Source: Antedon bifida (taxonomy: Eukaryota > Echinodermata > Crinoidea > Comatulida > Antedonidae). From it: a stretch of 64,000 nt of DNA. Where the stretch lies: positions 9,472,717-9,536,716 of the forward strand of contig OY727098.1 of NCBI GenBank assembly GCA_963402885.1, read 5' to 3'. Position 1 is the first letter of the stretch. Every line of letters starts with the position of its first letter. The translations under genes and the position numbers were made by a program. This document shows, in pieces, positions 11,346 to 23,600 of the stretch. The notes beneath the pieces are model-generated. The model made no database searches. It was not told the DNA's origin and saw only the letters and a program-made list of their open reading frames with translations.

Positions 11346-13389
11346 GGTGAGCCCAAATAATTTATGAATATTTTGAACTTGTATTTCTGCTTTTAAAAAG
11401 ATATGGAAAATATTGTGGGTAATCATGATTTGGGTCAGGGGGCACATCTATTTTTCTCAATACAAAAAAACATCATGTAATCAGTAGTGATTATTTTGGT
11501 TGGTAATTTCAGTAAAATATGTCATTGAACTTCAAACATGAGATTAGTATTAATGGATGGTTAGGATGTCACAAGACAAATGTTAATTTATCTAAATGTC
11601 TGGAAATTTTTTTAATTGGCAGCTAAACTGTTGAGTGCTATTATGGATAGTAGTTTTACACATTGTCATTGTCTAATCATTATTAACTTGTATTAATAGT
11701 TTGCGCAAATGAATCACAGGCCTACGTCATTGTAATCGGTTAATTACCTTTCATTCTCCAACAGAAGAAACGTAATATAAAGGCAGCTAAAGGTTAAGGC
11801 ATACAGCAATTTAACTCATCAAGTAAATATTGCTTGTCTTATCGATCTACTACACTTTTCCAACATGCACATTGTTTTTGTTCTCGGAGCATAATTTATT
11901 AAAACGTTTCGTGCAATTTGAAGTCTCCAATTTAATTGGATTTATGAATATTTTGGAAGAAAGTTTAAATGGTTAATCAATAAAATGTCTTATGTTTTCT
12001 TTGGATTAACAAAAAAATTTATCGTCGTCGTAGTAGTATAAACGGGTCTTTACGTCAAAATGGGATAAAACACATAGCGTCTTGTCATTTGATGGGAATA
12101 AATGAGGAGAATATTTTGAAAGATTGGCGTTCGTTGACACTAAATCACACGTTAATTAGAAAGTTCTTATCAAATCACGTGTATTAATGAATTCTTATTT
12201 TATTTCTTGAAATCCTATTTACTTTAACTACAACCTAAGAAATTACTATATGTTTCTTATAGATGTTTTTATATTAAATCATTATTCAAGTTTAAATATC
12301 AAGGGCTAAGAGGACGCGATACTTGTTCATTTGAAAGTCAGGAAAAGGGGATAACGGATTTCATTACATGGATTTTAAATGCCAACATAATAATAGTTTT
12401 AGACAATTTAGTTTAGGTAAATAGCATAGCATAGCAACATTGATCTAATGTCGTCGGTCACCGTTCAAACCCTCGAGTCAATAATAATCTGCTTGAGAGT
12501 TTTCTTTTCTAAAAGTGTGTTATTCAAAATCTGTGGGCATGAATTCTGATTCACTATTGTAGTCAAATTAATTTTTTTTATGTGTCTAACTATAACAAAT
12601 AATGTACGTACATTTATTGTATGTGTTTATTCACATGTATTTTGCTCGTTCGTTTGTGAGGTTTTATTGAATGATTTATCCACTGCCTCAAACCAGGGAA
12701 TAGTGTAATTTTACCCTTCCCTGCTCATACAAAATATATTTAATCTCCACTGAATTTTTGTTTCTTTATTATAATATTTCTTTTATTACTTCAATTATTG
12801 TTTTGTCTATTTAATATTTATTTCTATTTATGGCGCACTGGACATATGACCTCCAGTCTTTGAAGTGCACATATCAAGTTAAAGAATCCGAAGTTCTAAT
12901 TGGACGACATCTTTTTCTCATTTTTAATTAACTTTCTTTTTTTCTAATTTACGGCTTTATGTTATCTGTTGAAATAAAGATTGAGTCGTTGAACGCTGTT
13001 TACCTTTACATTTTCTTCATCATAAACTTTAGAATGATAATTAACACGACTGCAATCTCTCAATATGTCAACATTGTACTAAAATACAATATTTACGTTA
13101 TTTTTAGTTAATATGGTAAGATTGCGCAACAAAGGATAGAGAGTGTGCCAACGTGGGTTTGACAGAATTGCTATCTCTTGGGAATTTATGAATTATTAAT
13201 TTCCAATTGGAAACAATAAACTCCTAAATAACATTATTTATTTATTGTCTACATTCAACAATACGATACAATAATATTATAAAGATGGTGTGGATGAAAC
13301 ATCAGTAATCAGTTCAAATCCTAATTTGGATCATCATGTTCTGAGAATGCATTGTTTTTTAAATCTATAATCGAAGCATTATACTGATG
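11346..13389. other. No host gene recognised; probable LINE 3' end at about 12640-12990
   Basis: AT-rich DNA. The stretch 12640-12990 looks like the 3' untranslated end of a retroelement: a T-rich pyrimidine region, then a GGCGCACTGGACATATGACC segment, ending with AAATAAAG at about 12972. That reading is tentative. The rest shows no coding signal. Confidence 0.4.
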
Positions 13390-13565
13390 TAGTGGAGCTG
13401 TAGCTTGGTGGTTAACATGCTTGCGCTCCGATCCCAATGTCCTGGTTTCAACTCCACTCCCTAAGCTTCAACTGAGACTTAGTTTATAAGCATGATGCAT
13501 TATAAAATAGTTTATCCATCCTGTAATTGGCGAGTTACTCACTGTTGGATGCGTAAATAAATCAC
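13390..13565 (+). mobile_element. tRNA-derived SINE
   Basis: The head resembles a tRNA gene: an A-box-like TAGCTTGGTGGTTAACATGC and, about 40 bp later, a B-box-like GGTTTCAACTCC. The acceptor and anticodon arms do not form a proper tRNA. A non-tRNA body follows (CTGTAATTGGCGAGTTACTC, then CACTGTTGGATGCG) ending near AAATAAAT. No second copy was found in this window. Confidence 0.55.
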
Positions 13566-15439
13566 TTATTTCGTCCTCAATAGGAAAAAATGTTGAGTCT
13601 ACTTCATAGTATAGTACATACAATATTTAAAACATTTGGTTAAGTTAACAGAATTAACATATTTAAGAACACCATTTTGATGATGCAAAATACACACATA
13701 CGATACTGACAGGTTTCCTACATGCCTTTATTTTCTCTTTTTCTTTCTTAGTAAATAGAAATGTTTATCGACGATTCAAAGTCGTCGCAGCAGTTTTTTT
13801 TACAATTCAATTAATCGGATTGTTTGGCCTACAAAACAATAATTACTGTAAGGTTTAAGTCTAAAATGTGAGGTCAATTATGAGATATTATTCTATAAAC
13901 GACTTTATTTCTCCATTGGGTTACCTAATGTTTGTTTTGAATAATTCATTCATATTATATGCAACTTGCATGTCATTTATTCAGTGAAAACAAAATATGT
14001 AGAATCAGTGCCTTATTGTTTGAGCTTTGCATTTGCAAAAGAATACGAATACCTTAGATATGTTTGTAACGATTTTACAGGAACTTATTTGATAATATTT
14101 TGTTTTATTTGTTTTATGAATGTTTGGACAATCTCCCAGATAGACACATAACCGTTAAGGATATGTGGTTAATTTAGCGGCCTACTCCTTAACTAAGTTA
14201 CTTAAAATATTGCAAAAGGTTGCTTTTAAAGGATAACAAAGTTTGTGAATCAACAACAGATTGATGCAACGTGTTCCAGAGTGAAATTACAGTTGGATAG
14301 CCTGTGAACGAGGTATTTGAGTTGTGAATACTTGCTGATCGACGTTGGTTGAACTAATTATATCAGGTGGAATAATGAATAGGCTAGGCCTAAATTTAAC
14401 AAAACGAAAAATAAACATTTCTTTTCAAGATCTTCTTGATCTTCGGTATTAAGGTAAACACTTTATAGTCTTTATATATGTATATTATAATTACAGAACG
14501 GAAATGACAAAGTTAATTGGTATGCTTTAGGCCTACCGTTAATCGGAGATTAAATTATACAGTAGCTAGTATTTGAATATCCTAAATCAAGCAGGTATAT
14601 TTTAATTATTGAATATTGAAAAATCAATATTTTCCCAATTCCTAAATTAGGATAAGTATTCATAGATTTATGACTTACATTGAAAAAGGTTTATGGCTGG
14701 ATCGTGCTCTCTGATTTAATTTGGCAAGGTGAGGCATAATAATACATATCAGATGATGATGACGACGAGCGACAGCGATTATGATGACGACGACAACCAC
14801 GACGACGACCACAACGACGACGATGATGATTTAAAAAATATTTTAGTTTAAATTGAAGGCGAAGCTTAATTATAGAAAATGGAATAATTCTTTATGCATT
14901 TTCATTGACTCGCAGATTGCTTTTATGTAGGCCTATTTACATTTTTAATAGAATTCGAATTAGAAGTTTCTGTTTTTGTTGAAATATACTCTATTATTAT
15001 TATTATTAAACTTTGTTTAATGAGGGTGACTCAAAACAGCCGAGCCGAACAATACAAATACGAAAAAAAAACAAGAAAAAGAATAACAAAAAGAGAAAAA
15101 AGAGACCAATAAAATATATATATATATATATGTATGTTTAGTGGCCGACACGGTTAATTATACATAATCCACAACTAAAAAAAAGCTCAAACAAACAATG
15201 AATTGAATCTTTGTCAAACAAAAAGCATTCATAACAAATATTTTTAAAAAAAATTGAAGATTTGTTGATTTGTTTTTGTTTTTTCTTATAATAAATATAT
15301 ACAATATTAATTTTGTAATCATAAAATTAGCTTTAACATCTTTCTGAATAGGTTTGTTGCCATTGTATTTCCTTTGTAATTGTAATATCTGTATATGTAT
15401 GCGTATGTTTAAAAACATATTTTATACTTTTTCTTTATA
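13566..15439. other. Unique AT-rich DNA, no gene recognised
   Basis: Contains three TAGGCCTA octamers (14385, 14528, 14928), a GAC/GAT microsatellite (14750-14830), short ATT and AT runs at about 15000 and 15115, and no coding pattern. Confidence 0.5.
14750..14830 (+). repeat. Imperfect (GAC/GAT)n microsatellite
   Basis: About 80 bp of GATGATGATGACGACGA-type trinucleotides with interruptions, in non-coding sequence. Confidence 0.85.
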
Positions 15440-15660
15440 CATTATCATTTAACAAAAATTGTTTAATAATCTTATTATCTTAGATTATTTTTTTTCTCTT
15501 TTTAACAATTTATCTTTTTAAACACATATGCATTGATGAAGGGCTAGTGTTGCTCGAAAGCTCTGCTAACTTTATCGTTTTGATTTAGCTTTCGCTTTTT
15601 TTGTATCTCCATTGATACCCACAACATTTGCTGGATTTTTATATTATATAGATGAGGGCG
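15440..15660 (+). mobile_element. Possible terminal fragment of a Penelope-like element
   Basis: The block around 15531-15580 reads TTGATGAAGGGC, a short loop, GCTCGAAAGCTCTGCTAA, then a T-rich segment ending at CATTTGCTGGATTTTT. The order TGATGA, stem, GAAA, stem resembles the hammerhead-ribozyme core carried in the terminal repeats of Penelope-like retroelements. Stem I is not evident, and no reverse transcriptase or GIY-YIG coding sequence is nearby, so this is tentative. Confidence 0.35.
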
Positions 15661-15770
15661 TATCAATTTGATCTCTGGTGCGCGTGCGTACAATTGACTA
15701 GTGCTGTTCCGCCGTACCACGCCGAGAATGTTGAAGAGTCGCTATCCAATCGGGTTTGAACTATACCATA

Positions 15771-15890
15771 AAAGGTCTAATGGTTAGGGAATCTGCATAT
15801 GAAGCAGAAGGTCCGGGTTCGATTCTCGGTTGGGGCGTCTTTTTCTCATTCTCACAGTGAGAAAAATTCGCCCCAACCTTATGCGTTATT
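15771..15890 (+). repeat. tRNA-like (SINE head) sequence followed by a hairpin
   Basis: GGTCTAATGGTTAGGGAATC matches a tRNA A-box/D-arm and CCGGGTTCGATTCTCGG forms a T-arm with a good B-box. An anticodon-like stem TCTGC/GCAGA encloses a seven-base loop, ATATGAA. The 5' acceptor strand does not pair with the 3' side, so it is not a functional tRNA gene. Immediately after, GGTTGGGGCG and CGCCCCAACC, with TTTTCTCA/TGAGAAAA inside them, form an inverted repeat spanning about 15828-15880. Confidence 0.6.
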
Positions 15891-18800
15891 ATACTAATCA
15901 ATAAACTGGAAATTAGCAGGCTCAGGTGTTCCAACGTTGCCAATCCCGAATACGATGATAAAATAGGCGACAACAGGTAGATGTATAATTACGATTCTGT
16001 ACCAACGATAAGCTGGTAATTATTCGGCGGATTAGTAGATAATGAAGAATACTATACGTTCAAACCTCAGTTATAACATGGAATTGTGTAGAGACGCTCA
16101 GGGCTAGAGTATGACTAGAATAAAAACGTAGCATAAGGATAGTAATGATCACCTTAAAACGAATAATTCGCATTCCCATTGTTAAAATACAGGTGGCATA
16201 GCCGATGTAGACCTACGATGTTGTAGGCCTACATGCTAAGAATAAAAGAAAACGAGTAAACATAAAGCTTACACTTCAAATTTTAGAATGATATAACTAT
16301 ACAGTTATAAAGCCTGTATAAATCATCCTATTGTTTATTATTACAAATGGAAGTGACTTTTTCACGTGGCTTTTCTTTTACTTGAACATTATGCCTAACC
16401 TATCTATTTCCACAATAGTCAAAGCGAAAATACCTATGTATTTAGGAAAAATAAAAACACCCTTGTAACAATTAAAAACAAAAATAAATCATACTCATCT
16501 CATTAACATAGTATCTTCCTATATAATCTGATTGAGCATAAATACCTTCATTTTTTCCCAATAAACCCTAATATCTTTACTTTATAAATACAGAATGCTC
16601 CTAAAGTGTATAATATATTAATGTAATAGTTGTCAGTTGTCAGTAATGGAGATCTCTTGAATTACGACTTCTTTCTTTTTGCGAATAAAGTATTTTTGTT
16701 TGTTTTAAATCAAGTATTATTGTCAGATAAATCATTGTACTGTATTATACCACAAACATTATGGATAACTATAAATATAACAAGGCATTTAGGCCTAATA
16801 ACGATCCACACCTACTTTAATTTAGATATAGGCCTACTGTCCCTTTGAAAAAAGGGTGTTTTTTTCGTTGAATAGGCCTATGCTATTTTAATATAAAAGC
16901 ATATTTACCTGAACAAACTAATTTATGCAAACAATTGTCAAATTGGCCTATAACTGTTTATTTTGTCTTTTTATAAGTGAAATAATTGTTTTTTCCCCGT
17001 TTTTTTATCTTTGGAACTTCAAAATGAGCTATTACAAGTCTGATTTTATAAATCTTTATTTTTAATGACTTTGGGGGACAATACATTTTTAAGCGCGTGT
17101 TTCGAGCACCATTTCTCATCATTTTCTGTACAATTATAAATAGACGACTAAATGTGGCAATTCATGTTATTTTATACAGAGTGTATTTTACTGTACACTT
17201 GAATTCAGTCAATCCTTAACATCATTAAATGGTACATAATTGCTACGGTATGAATAATAATAGTTCTAAGAGGCTGTTGTTGGGTCCCGGCCCATATAAG
17301 TCCTAATCCGAATGAATGCTCCTCATCCTATTCACTGCTTCCTTTTTTTTTGTTAACCGGGATTGAGTACATTCTTTATGTTTTTGTATAATACAAAAAT
17401 CTAAAACCATGTATAATTCGAAATGTGGGCATCGGTTCAGTATTTTAAATCCAGAATATAATATATATTAGTATTACTTTAGTCCTTATGAACTGTAAGT
17501 GTATGTGTTGATATGAAATTCCCACTTGTTCGATTCGTTTCAGTCATTATGTTACCATTTTAACTGGCATTTTCCCTATTGGCCAAACTGCGCTATTCTC
17601 CCGGTGATTAAACATAATAATTAATCTAGAAAAGTGTAACCTTATCCGCTTCTTGGGTAGTATGTGCAGTCATGCGTGTAATTTAGCACATAATAACCGT
17701 ATTCTATTCACACGGAACCCATATGCAAATGTTGTCGCCATCATATTCCCACAAAACGTTTATTTATCTGATCTTGATTACTTTAATTGGTAAAGATCTA
17801 ATTGTTTTTTGTCACGCATCTGTGATTTTAAGGCTTTCTACTTTTTAAATTTTTATAAATGCAAAACATAGTTTAATTTTTTTTTAAACATCTTTGATAA
17901 ATAAAGGATAATCCTAATCTAACCTAAAATACTTTGACATTGTTCCTATTTCGAAAATAAGTGAAACCACCAATTAGAACTAAAAGAAGAAGAAAGACGA
18001 GAAAGACAAAAGCAATCAAAACAAACGTTGGAGAGAGAGATGACTTCAATAGATTTGAAAACTTCGGAGAAGAGGAAATGAGCAATGGATTACATAAACT
18101 TCGTGACAATGAAATGAAATATCAAACGCCTATGTTAAAGACAGTTGAAACTATTTGTAAAAAAAAAACAGTTACTATCAGGTGTAGGCCTATTTGGGTG
18201 TATAAAAGCTATGTATACGCCTTACTTGCCAGTACAATCTATAATGTTGCAGCATATGATGAATAATTCAACTATCAACAGACTATAAGTTGTTCTGTCT
18301 GAGTCTCTCTTTTTCAGCTTGAAATAACAAAATGGCAAAATATATCGATCAAATTGGGTTTTTTTTTTCAAACTCTATAGGCCTAATAATGATAAATGTT
18401 CTGGAAATCAATATTAGTAGGATACGATAATTTTGTACTTGTGAGCGTTCCATAGTTAATTAGGCCAACAGTATTTTTAATATACACGTCTTTGTGATAT
18501 TAGGCGGCTATTCACAATTGAAGCTTTTACCTTAATTTTTTATCGTTATTACTTTCACGCGACTGATTAGGTTTGATTAATTAATATCATTCCAGAACAC
18601 ATATGTACAAGTACGTGATAAACGTTGGCTTCATGGCCGTTGTACATTTTTAAGTTGAACATTATTATCTGAGATTTGTTTCCCATCTGATATTATCTAA
18701 TTGTAGTAGGTTGTCGTTTCTTACTTTATTATAGGATTGTGGAAAAAATGATTTGATGACGATTTGATGTGATTTGATTCAATTATACCATTTTTATATT

Positions 18801-19380
18801 TGTCGTGGGTATTTTATAATTATTATTAAAATATCTTACTTATTGATTATTGGAGAGAACAGCGTTATTTATTTATTTATTTATTATATTTATGGTAAAA
18901 TTGTCAGAGTAGGGCAAAACATCTAATTACTCAACTCCCTGACGCAAAACTACAATTAAAAATTTGTTGTGTTATGGTTCGCAGAGCTTTTGGTATTTTA
19001 TGATTTATTTTGTTCCAAATAAAATATTACTGCATTCGAATTGATAATATCATTCGTGGTTGAATGATAAATAGTATTTATCATAGAAGTTTATAGAAGA
19101 ATATGTGATTGTACAGTATTCCATTATCCACATTATTGAATAAACGTCGTTGATAGGAAGTCACGTGATTATTAATATTGTTATCTTCCGCCGCACCGTC
19201 CGTACAATTGATTGTGCGATCAGCAACCAACTTCATTTCACATTTTATATTTCTGCTGCATATATACAAAGACTATCATTTGTTATTGGATGCTTGTATA
19301 CGTGGGCAGGACTTGCCAATAGTCTGCCTGTAGCTGCTCATGTCAGTCATTTGACGTTTTTCTGCAGCATTAGAAAACCA
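15891..19380. other. Region upstream of the opsin gene, no other gene recognised
   Basis: Unique AT-rich DNA with seven TAGGCCTA octamers (16224, 16790, 16829, 16873, 18185, 18378, 19816 just beyond exon 1 being the last) and a dispersed repeat at 16895-17095. The promoter and any non-coding first exon of the opsin should lie here. A pyrimidine tract ending TTTTTCTGCAG at about 19354-19364 just before the opsin ATG could be a splice acceptor for a 5' UTR exon. No TATA box was fixed. Confidence 0.45.
16895..17095 (+). repeat. Dispersed repeat family R1, copy 1
   Basis: Shares ordered blocks with 41290-41485 and 63490-63685: TTTACCTGAA, TTTATTTTGTCTTTTTATAA, a short A-rich block, CAAAATG, and GGGGGACAATACA near the end. 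It is non-coding. The class of element is unknown. Confidence 0.65.
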
Positions 19381-19559
19381 ATGATGGCAGGAATAACGCA
19401 CAGTTTTGATCTGACAACTATTTTGGAAAACGATGAATGCGAAGATGTGAAAACTGTAGAAGTGCCTCGGTATCTTGGTTACTTTTTGGCCGTATACCTT
19501 ATGATCGTTGGAACTATAGGCGGAATTGGAAATGTAATCGTCATAGTAGTGTTCACAAA
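19381..19559 (+). CDS. Opsin, exon 1 (melanopsin/r-opsin-like)
   Basis: First coding exon of a 372-residue light-sensing GPCR that joins in frame to 35355-35488 and 37282-38087. It encodes the extracellular N-terminus and TM1 (GGIGN, N51 = position 1.50), then donor AA|GTGAGA. Over the whole protein: TM2 NLAVSD with D79; C106 and C184 for the conserved disulfide; Y109 at the counterion site used by rhabdomeric opsins; E178 equivalent to the E181 counterion; NRY (130-132) in place of D/ERY; FCLTWLPY in TM6 (W266, P268); the retinal-binding lysine K297 in LAKTSAV; NPIVY at 303-307; and a CCC cluster (325-327) that could be palmitoylated. The cytoplasmic EFKIAKIG before TM6 resembles Gq-coupled opsins. 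The usual HPK tripeptide is YDK (311-313). ATG 19381 or 19384 could be the start. Subfamily (r-opsin or an echinoderm-specific type such as bathyopsin) is unresolved. Confidence 0.88.
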
Positions 19560-20610
19560 GTGAGATTTTAGGTTACTTTTTTGCATGAATTTACGGTAAC
19601 AGTTAAATAGTGGCGAACATTTGGGTACCTTTTGGTCTTGGTATAATATAGTATGACATGATAGGATAAAGTATAAGTGGGGGGGGGGGGGGGAAGGGGA
19701 GATATTGGACATCCATAACAACTGTCACGAGTGTTTATTTGATATGGAGAAATGGATAGATTTAGAGAGTATAGGGTTGTGACGTTACATTGTGTAAAAT
19801 ACTTTCTAAACGCGGTAGGCCTAAATGATGGTATAATAGTATGAGATTATTAGACATATAAAACATAATTACATTTTCTCATCAATGAATGGAGAAAGAC
19901 TTTCTATAACTACGTTCTTTTTAATGAAATCAAATTAAAAATTAATCACCATTGCATTTCTGTAAAGTTACATTTACTATTACAGTTACCCTCTCAGAAT
20001 GACTATAAATAATAAATATGAAAAATTGTTTCTTAGCAGTGGAGCGTATAAAATATACTATAAACAAACAAAATAAACAGTATTTGCTTATTGTGATGCG
20101 CCCTTAAATTATATTTGTTTTAATATTCTTAATAATAATTAATGGAAAATCGCTTTCGAATTTGAACAAAAAATTAATTGCTGGCCTGAAAAAAGTCGAC
20201 AGTCTAAAAAAATTCATTTAGAATACATTATTTACAGCATTAAGTTGTCATTATTAAAATGAAATGTGAGTTTAGAAATGTAAATACATTTATAAATCGG
20301 CAAATTCGGCATTTAATTACGGTTTGTATCAAACGCACTTTTTTCATTTCATTTCATTTCATTTATTTCACTATCATCATCGCAGCCTTAGCTGAATTAC
20401 AAAGATATTTACATTTTCTCAATATTAAAATTTGTATAAAAGTATAAAACCAATGATAATTATATATAAAAGAGGAGGCAATTTAGGCCTACACAAGAAA
20501 TACAATACAGGAACATTCAACAAGTTTAGCATTAAAATATTAAAATAGAAAAAAAAACACCAAAAAGGACCAATAAGAATTGCATAGCTGTACTGGGTGA
20601 TATATAATGA

Positions 20611-23600
20611 TTATTCATTTAGAAGCGAGATAAGGTATGGTATTGCACTTTTTCTATATCTTTCAACTCTGCATTTGGGTTGTTGATACTTTACACGTCT
20701 TAGTTTCATGTTACTTACATTCTTCACTGGAAACCATTTTCCAAAATGAATACTTTTTGAACAATTCAGAGCAAACTTATAGCATAGATTACGCCTTCTA
20801 TCAGATAAAGTGTCTAAAGAAAGATCATTGAGTGCTTGGTCATAACATATGTAGTCATTACACAATATTATTCTGCAAGCCCTTTTTTGGACAGATTCTA
20901 TCATATCACTTTGTTTCTTAGTGAGACTAGAATGCCATACTGGGACAGCATATTCAACACTTGGTCTTATGTAACTCTTAAATACATCTACAAGATCAAA
21001 TTTCGGAAGATTGAACTTTCTTAATCTACACAATATATGCAGACGTCTGCTGGCTTTGGATACAATTTCTTTAACATTACGGTCCCATTTGAGGTTGGCT
21101 TGTATCCATAAACCTAGTAACTTAGTTTCATTAACGATTTCAATTGTAGCATTACCAATCAAAAGGGGTTCATGTTCATATTGATTTCTTTGAAAGTTAA
21201 AATACATAGTTTTACATTTAGTTGGGTTAAGTTTTAGTTTGTTTTCATTAGACCATACATTCAGTAAAGCAACATCATTCTGAATTGAGGAAATTTCATC
21301 CTTTTTTACTATCTGTCCTATGCACAAATCATCTACATATTTCCAAGTTTTACATGGCGAGTCTTGCATGGCATCATTAATTAGAGCAAGAAAGATCATA
21401 GGCCCAAGGAGTGTGCCTTGAGGGACGCCACATGTTAGATTAACACTCATTGATAATGTAGATTTATAGCGTACTTGTTGGGTTCTGTTTGACAAAAAGC
21501 TAATTAACCATGGTACAATTTCAGGTCTACAGCCAAGTGTTACTAATTTAGAAACTGCTATTGTGTGGTCAACACAATCGAATGCTTTACTAAAGTCAGT
21601 TAAAACTAACTGACCAACAGATTTGGGAATGTTACTACCTTCATAGAACACATTTAGTAGATCAACCAAATTATGGGTTGTAGAAAAGTGTTTACGGCAA
21701 CCATATTGGTTGTTATCAAGATTTTTCTCGATATCTGTTAAGAGCCATTTTTTAATGAAGCCCTCAGCTACCTTAGCTAGGATACATGTAAGCGAGATTG
21801 GTCGAAATTTGTCAACCCTAGTACAACCATTTTCTTTGGGAACCGGAGTAACAATAGCATCCTTCCACATAGTTGGGACATGACCCTCACTGAGGGAGGC
21901 ATTTAAGATATTAGTCATAGGGATGCTTAGTTCGCATGCAAAATCTCTTATTAATCTGTTAGGCACATTATCAGGGCCCGGGGACTTATTTACTTTAACT
22001 TTTCTTAATTGATTGTACATTTCCCATTCTTTTACATTAGGGGGTTTATTGGCAGGTAAATACGTAGGAAGCTTACATAAATCAATACTAGGTCTGCTTT
22101 GGGAAGTTATAGCAAAATGGTTGTTTACAAAATTACTTATACCATGATAGTCATCCTGCGGAATATCCTCTACACTAATAAGTGGTTGGGGTTTAGTTTT
22201 ATTAGCTAACATCTGCACGCCTTGGTGCCATTTATGGGGATTAGTGGCTTTTAAGTTTAATAAACGTTCATTGTAAAAGTTCATTTTGTCTTTCTTGATC
22301 ACTTTTTGTACCATATTCCTATAGAATTTCCATTGCAGCGATTTACCATGATTAGTAAAAGCGTGTTGACGTTTCATTATAAGATCCTTTGCTTGTTGCG
22401 AAATCCATGGCTTATCAGTTGGATGTATCTTAATGGATTTAACCGGGAAGAATGTGTTGATAGCAGAAGTCAATGACAAATAAAATGATTGCGTTTTCTG
22501 TTCAGTATTACTCGCGTTAAACCATTTTCCAAAATGAATACTTTTTGAACAATTCAGAGCAAACTTATAGCATAGATTACGCCTTCTATCAGATAAAGTG
22601 TCTAAAGAAAGATCATTGAGTGCTTGGTCATAACATATGTAGTCATTACACAATATTATTCTGCAAGCCCTTTTTTGGACAGATTCTATCATATCACTTT
22701 GTTTCTTAGTGAGACTAGAATGCCATACTGGGACAGCATATTCAACACTTGGTCTTATGTAACTCTTAAATACATCTACAAGATCAAATTTCGGAAGATT
22801 GAACTTTCTTAATCTACACAATATATGCAGACGTCTGCTGGCTTTGGATACAATTTCTTTAACATTACGGTCCCATTTGAGGTTGGCTTGTATCCATAAA
22901 CCTAGTAACTTAGTTTCATTAACGATTTCAATTGTAGCATTACCAATCAAAAGGGGTTCATGTTCATATTGATTTCTTTGAAAGTTAAAATACATAGTTT
23001 TACATTTAGTTGGGTTAAGTTTTAGTTTGTTTTCATTAGACCATACATTCAGTAAAGCAACATCATTCTGAATTGAGGAAATTTCATCCTTTTTTACTAT
23101 CTGTCCTATGCACAAATCATCTACATATTTCCAAGTTTTACATGGCGAGTCTTGCATGGCATCATTAATTAGAGCAAGAAAGATCATAGGCCCAAGGAGT
23201 GTGCCTTGAGGGACGCCACATGTTAGATTAACACTCATTGATAATGTAGATTTATAGCGTACTTGTTGGGTTCTGTTTGACAAAAAGCTAATTAACCATG
23301 GTACAATTTCAGGTCTACAGCCAAGTGTTACTAATTTAGAAACTGCTATTGTGTGGTCAACACAATCGAATGCTTTACTAAAGTCAGTTAAAACTAACTG
23401 ACCAACAGATTTGGGAATGTTACTACCTTCATAGAACACATTTAGTAGATCAACCAAATTATGGGTTGTAGAAAAGTGTTTACGGCAACCATATTGGTTG
23501 TTATCAAGATTTTTCTCGATATCTGTTAAGAGCCATTTTTTAATGAAGCCCTCAGCTACCTTAGCTAGGATACATGTAAGCGAGATTGGTCGAAATTTGT

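Noticed and set aside
15771..15842. Functional tRNA gene
   Set aside because: A- and B-boxes are present but the acceptor stem does not pair.
15761..15973. 70-codon minus-strand frame
   Set aside because: It is the reverse of the tRNA-like repeat; a common artefact.
17961..18266. 101-codon basic open frame upstream of the opsin
   Set aside because: Lys/Arg-rich start from A-rich DNA, no family resemblance, runs through a TAGGCCTA motif; not supported as a gene.
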